A program made the translations under genes and the position numbers. From Planctomycetaceae bacterium (GTDB taxonomy: Bacteria > Planctomycetota > Planctomycetia > Planctomycetales > Planctomycetaceae), in assembly GCA_020426085.1 (NCBI GenBank), contig JAGQQP010000023.1:1-17208 (forward strand): a stretch of 17,208 nt of DNA, in the 5' to 3' direction. Under the pieces are notes generated by a model. That model was not told where the DNA came from. It ran no database searches and saw nothing but the letters and a program-made list of their open reading frames with translations. Every line of letters starts with the position of its first letter. Position 1 is the stretch's first letter. This document shows, one piece after another, positions 15,959 through 17,208 of the stretch.

Positions 15959-16547
15959 TTTCTTCTTTGGCATCGGCACCGAAAGAGGCGCGGAATTCAT
16001 CTACAACGGAAGCGACGGTCTTTTTGGGACCGGTTAATTTCAGGAAGTAGTAGGCTTTTCCTTCGACAGCCAGGATGACGCCCAGCATGCGTGAGTCGGG
16101 AACAGCTTCTGTTTTTCGCAGGAATGGAGGTCCGATTGATTTGTTATAAGTGCCCGAGAGATCAACGAAGATGTATTTTCCATCTTTGCTTTCTCCCTGA
16201 GTGACTTTGACTTCGCGATCTTTGCCTGATGCGAACTGACCGATCCAGCGCGAGACGTTGGCAGAGACACCGCCACCAGTACCACCGAAAGAGGAGATGA
16301 CCAGTTCGGCTGGTTCTTTATCCCCTTTGACTGCGGGGATCTCAAATTGAGCAAGACGCAGGTTGTTGGAAGGGGGAGAACTTTTCCAGCCTTCCGGAAC
16401 TTTGAGTGTGATGTCCTGGATTTTGACTTCGTTGGTTTTCCCTGCTTTTTCTTCTTTGTCGGCTGCTTTGGCAGAGCAGGCATAGATGGCGAGAGAAAGT
16501 CCGAGAACGGAATACAGTACTCTTCTGAATGTGGTGGGAGAAATCAT
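15942..16547 (-). CDS. Small secreted protein of unknown function
   Basis: The 201-residue protein has an N-terminal hydrophobic signal segment (about 8-23). LAIYAC at 19-24 could be a loose lipobox, giving a lipoprotein at Cys24; cleavage by signal peptidase I after SAKA is the alternative. The mature part reads like a compact alpha/beta domain: ITLKVPEGWKSSPPSNN (about 46-62), AQFEIP, ELVISSFGGTGGGVSANVSRW (about 81-101), KYIFVDLSGTYNKS, then LGVILAVEGKAYYFLKLTGP and VVDEFRASF near the end. The 'VPEGW ... YYFLKLTGP ... F' layout resembles small periplasmic PsbP/DUF-type folds, but I cannot name a family. ATG 16547 is chosen because GAGG lies six bases upstream; the longer frame from 16595 would begin inside the predicted -10. 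It ends in its own terminator, so it is probably expressed separately from the multihaem gene. Confidence 0.8.
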   Translation of the reverse strand: MISPTTFRRVLYSVLGLSLAIYACSAKAADKEEKAGKTNEVKIQDITLKVPEGWKSSPPSNNLRLAQFEIPAVKGDKEPAELVISSFGGTGGGVSANVSRWIGQFASGKDREVKVTQGESKDGKYIFVDLSGTYNKSIGPPFLRKTEAVPDSRMLGVILAVEGKAYYFLKLTGPKKTVASVVDEFRASFGADAKEEKPFEQ

Positions 16548-16594
16548 ATATATCCTCAATTTGAAATCAGGAGATTGCGCGTACAACTGATCCA

Positions 16595-16623
16595 ATTGTC
16601 CCGCATTTGGCGGTGATTTTCAA
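16595..16623 (-). promoter_or_regulatory. Candidate promoter of the small secreted gene
   Basis: TTGAAA (16618-16623) and GACAAT (16595-16600) are exactly 17 bases apart on the minus strand (five and four of six consensus matches). The leader to the ATG at 16547 would be about 41 nt, which agrees with the shorter start. Confidence 0.4.
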
Positions 16624-16695
16624 CTCGTTGCTTCCAGAAATGGCAGTCTGCTGTCAATTTTGCAGAAGTTAATGTTGTTGTACAAACACGTTGCG

Positions 16696-16729
16696 AAAAA
16701 ACAACAGGCTGGTTTCCCGGTGGAAACAG
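16696..16729 (-). terminator. Weak candidate terminator of the AAA ATPase gene
   Basis: GTTTCC (16712-16717) and GGAAAC (16722-16727) form a 6-bp stem with a 4-base loop just past the ATPase stop. A run of six T on the minus strand (16696-16701) follows only after about ten bases, so function is uncertain. Confidence 0.3.
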
Positions 16730-16740
16730 TCAGGCGGTCG

Positions 16741-17208
16741 CTAATCAGCGGACACGCAGCGATTCTGTGCCCAGAGACGCAGTTGGCTGATTCGTTCCTG
16801 CATCAGCACGGCCAGCGGACGCGTTTTCTGGATTTCAGAGGCGATGTGCCGATCTTCGATTTCGGCATTTTCGGAAAAGGCAGCGAACAGACCGGACATG
16901 ACCGCCTGTTCCAGTTCCGAACCTGTAAAGTCTTCCGCCAGCGCCGCCAGTGAACGCAGATCAAACTGATCAGAATCGCGTTTGCGGCGCTCCAGATGGA
17001 TTTTCAGAATTTGTTCACGGGCCGCAGGTGTCGGCAGGTCGACAAAGAAGACTTCATCAAAGCGCCCCTTGCGCATCAGTTCCGGAGGCAGCGCCGAAAT
17101 GTCGTTGGCTGTGGCAATAATGAAAATCGGATGGCGATGGTCCTGCATCCAGGCGAGCAGTGTACCAAACATGCGTTTGGAGAGACCGCCGTCCGCGGAG
17201 GAACCCGA
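16741..17208 (-). CDS. Ycf46-like AAA ATPase, 3' part (partial)
   Basis: The reading frame stays open to the window edge, giving the last 155 residues of a longer protein. It begins with SGSSADGGLSKRMFGTLL, the stretch after Walker B in AAA ATPases that marks the Ycf46 subgroup. It continues with the sensor-1 Asn in FIIATAND (about 30-37) and the arginine-finger region LPPELMRKGRFDEVFFVDLP (about 41-60). The small helical lid domain follows, with DFTGSELEQAVMSGLFAAF near sensor 2. The Walker A and B motifs lie outside the window. Ycf46-type proteins are widespread in cyanobacteria and planctomycetes and have been linked to stress or carbon-use regulation in cyanobacteria; the role here is unknown. 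The stop is TAG at 16741-16743. Its relation to the downstream secreted gene is probably incidental, as that gene has its own promoter candidate. Confidence 0.88.
   Translation of the reverse strand, partial: SGSSADGGLSKRMFGTLLAWMQDHRHPIFIIATANDISALPPELMRKGRFDEVFFVDLPTPAAREQILKIHLERRKRDSDQFDLRSLAALAEDFTGSELEQAVMSGLFAAFSENAEIEDRHIASEIQKTRPLAVLMQERISQLRLWAQNRCVSAD

Noticed and set aside
16548..16595. Sixteen-residue extension of the small secreted protein
   Set aside because: The extension would start at the predicted -10 and place the signal peptide internally. ATG at 16547 has GAGG six bases upstream.

Overview
The window looks like chromosomal DNA of a planctomycete, probably of the Gimesia/Planctomyces type. 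This is inferred from gene content, not from a marker gene. The main clue is a 1408-residue secreted protein combining a PA14-like module, five CxxCH haem-c sites and a sorbosone-dehydrogenase-like propeller, a style typical of Planctomycetes. Secreted SMP-30 proteins and a PadR regulator followed by a truncated 'DELSD' reading frame fit the same group. No rRNA, tRNA, CRISPR array, insertion sequence or phage gene is visible.

Left part (1-4832): a small secreted His/Arg/Glu-rich coiled-coil protein (minus) and a type IV (MsbA-like) ABC exporter with an unusually long first extracytoplasmic loop (minus). A 394-bp divergent intergenic region separates the exporter from a MATE-family efflux pump (plus).

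Centre (4834-8205, minus): a 2-oxoglutarate dehydrogenase segment reading sucB (E2), lpd (E3), then a lipoate-protein ligase family gene 1 nt behind lpd. The E2 needs lipoylation, E3 reoxidises the lipoyl arm, and the ligase may supply the cofactor, so the unit is functionally coherent. The E1 gene (sucA) is not adjacent. The ligase and the MATE gene converge with one base between their stop codons. Next come a secreted SMP-30/gluconolactonase-like protein with its own promoter and a strong terminator (minus), and a divergent M20 metallopeptidase/deacylase (plus).

Right part (10871-17208): the M20-to-padR gap holds a pair of related 52-nt sequences in inverted orientation, each with a CCGAAT-NNN-ATTCGG hairpin, resembling a REPIN or small MITE. 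A padR gene with a clear sigma70-like promoter follows. It is translationally coupled to a 47-codon frame that looks like the severed 5' end of a longer partner gene. That frame runs into the 3' end of the large multihaem gene (minus). Upstream of the multihaem gene are a small secreted protein of unknown function, whose terminator overlaps its last codons, and the 3' part of a Ycf46-like AAA ATPase cut by the window edge.

Most genes are recognisable housekeeping or transport families. The items most worth a second look are the truncated PadR partner, the inverted-repeat element beside it, the five-haem protein with one atypical haem site, and the His-rich secreted protein.
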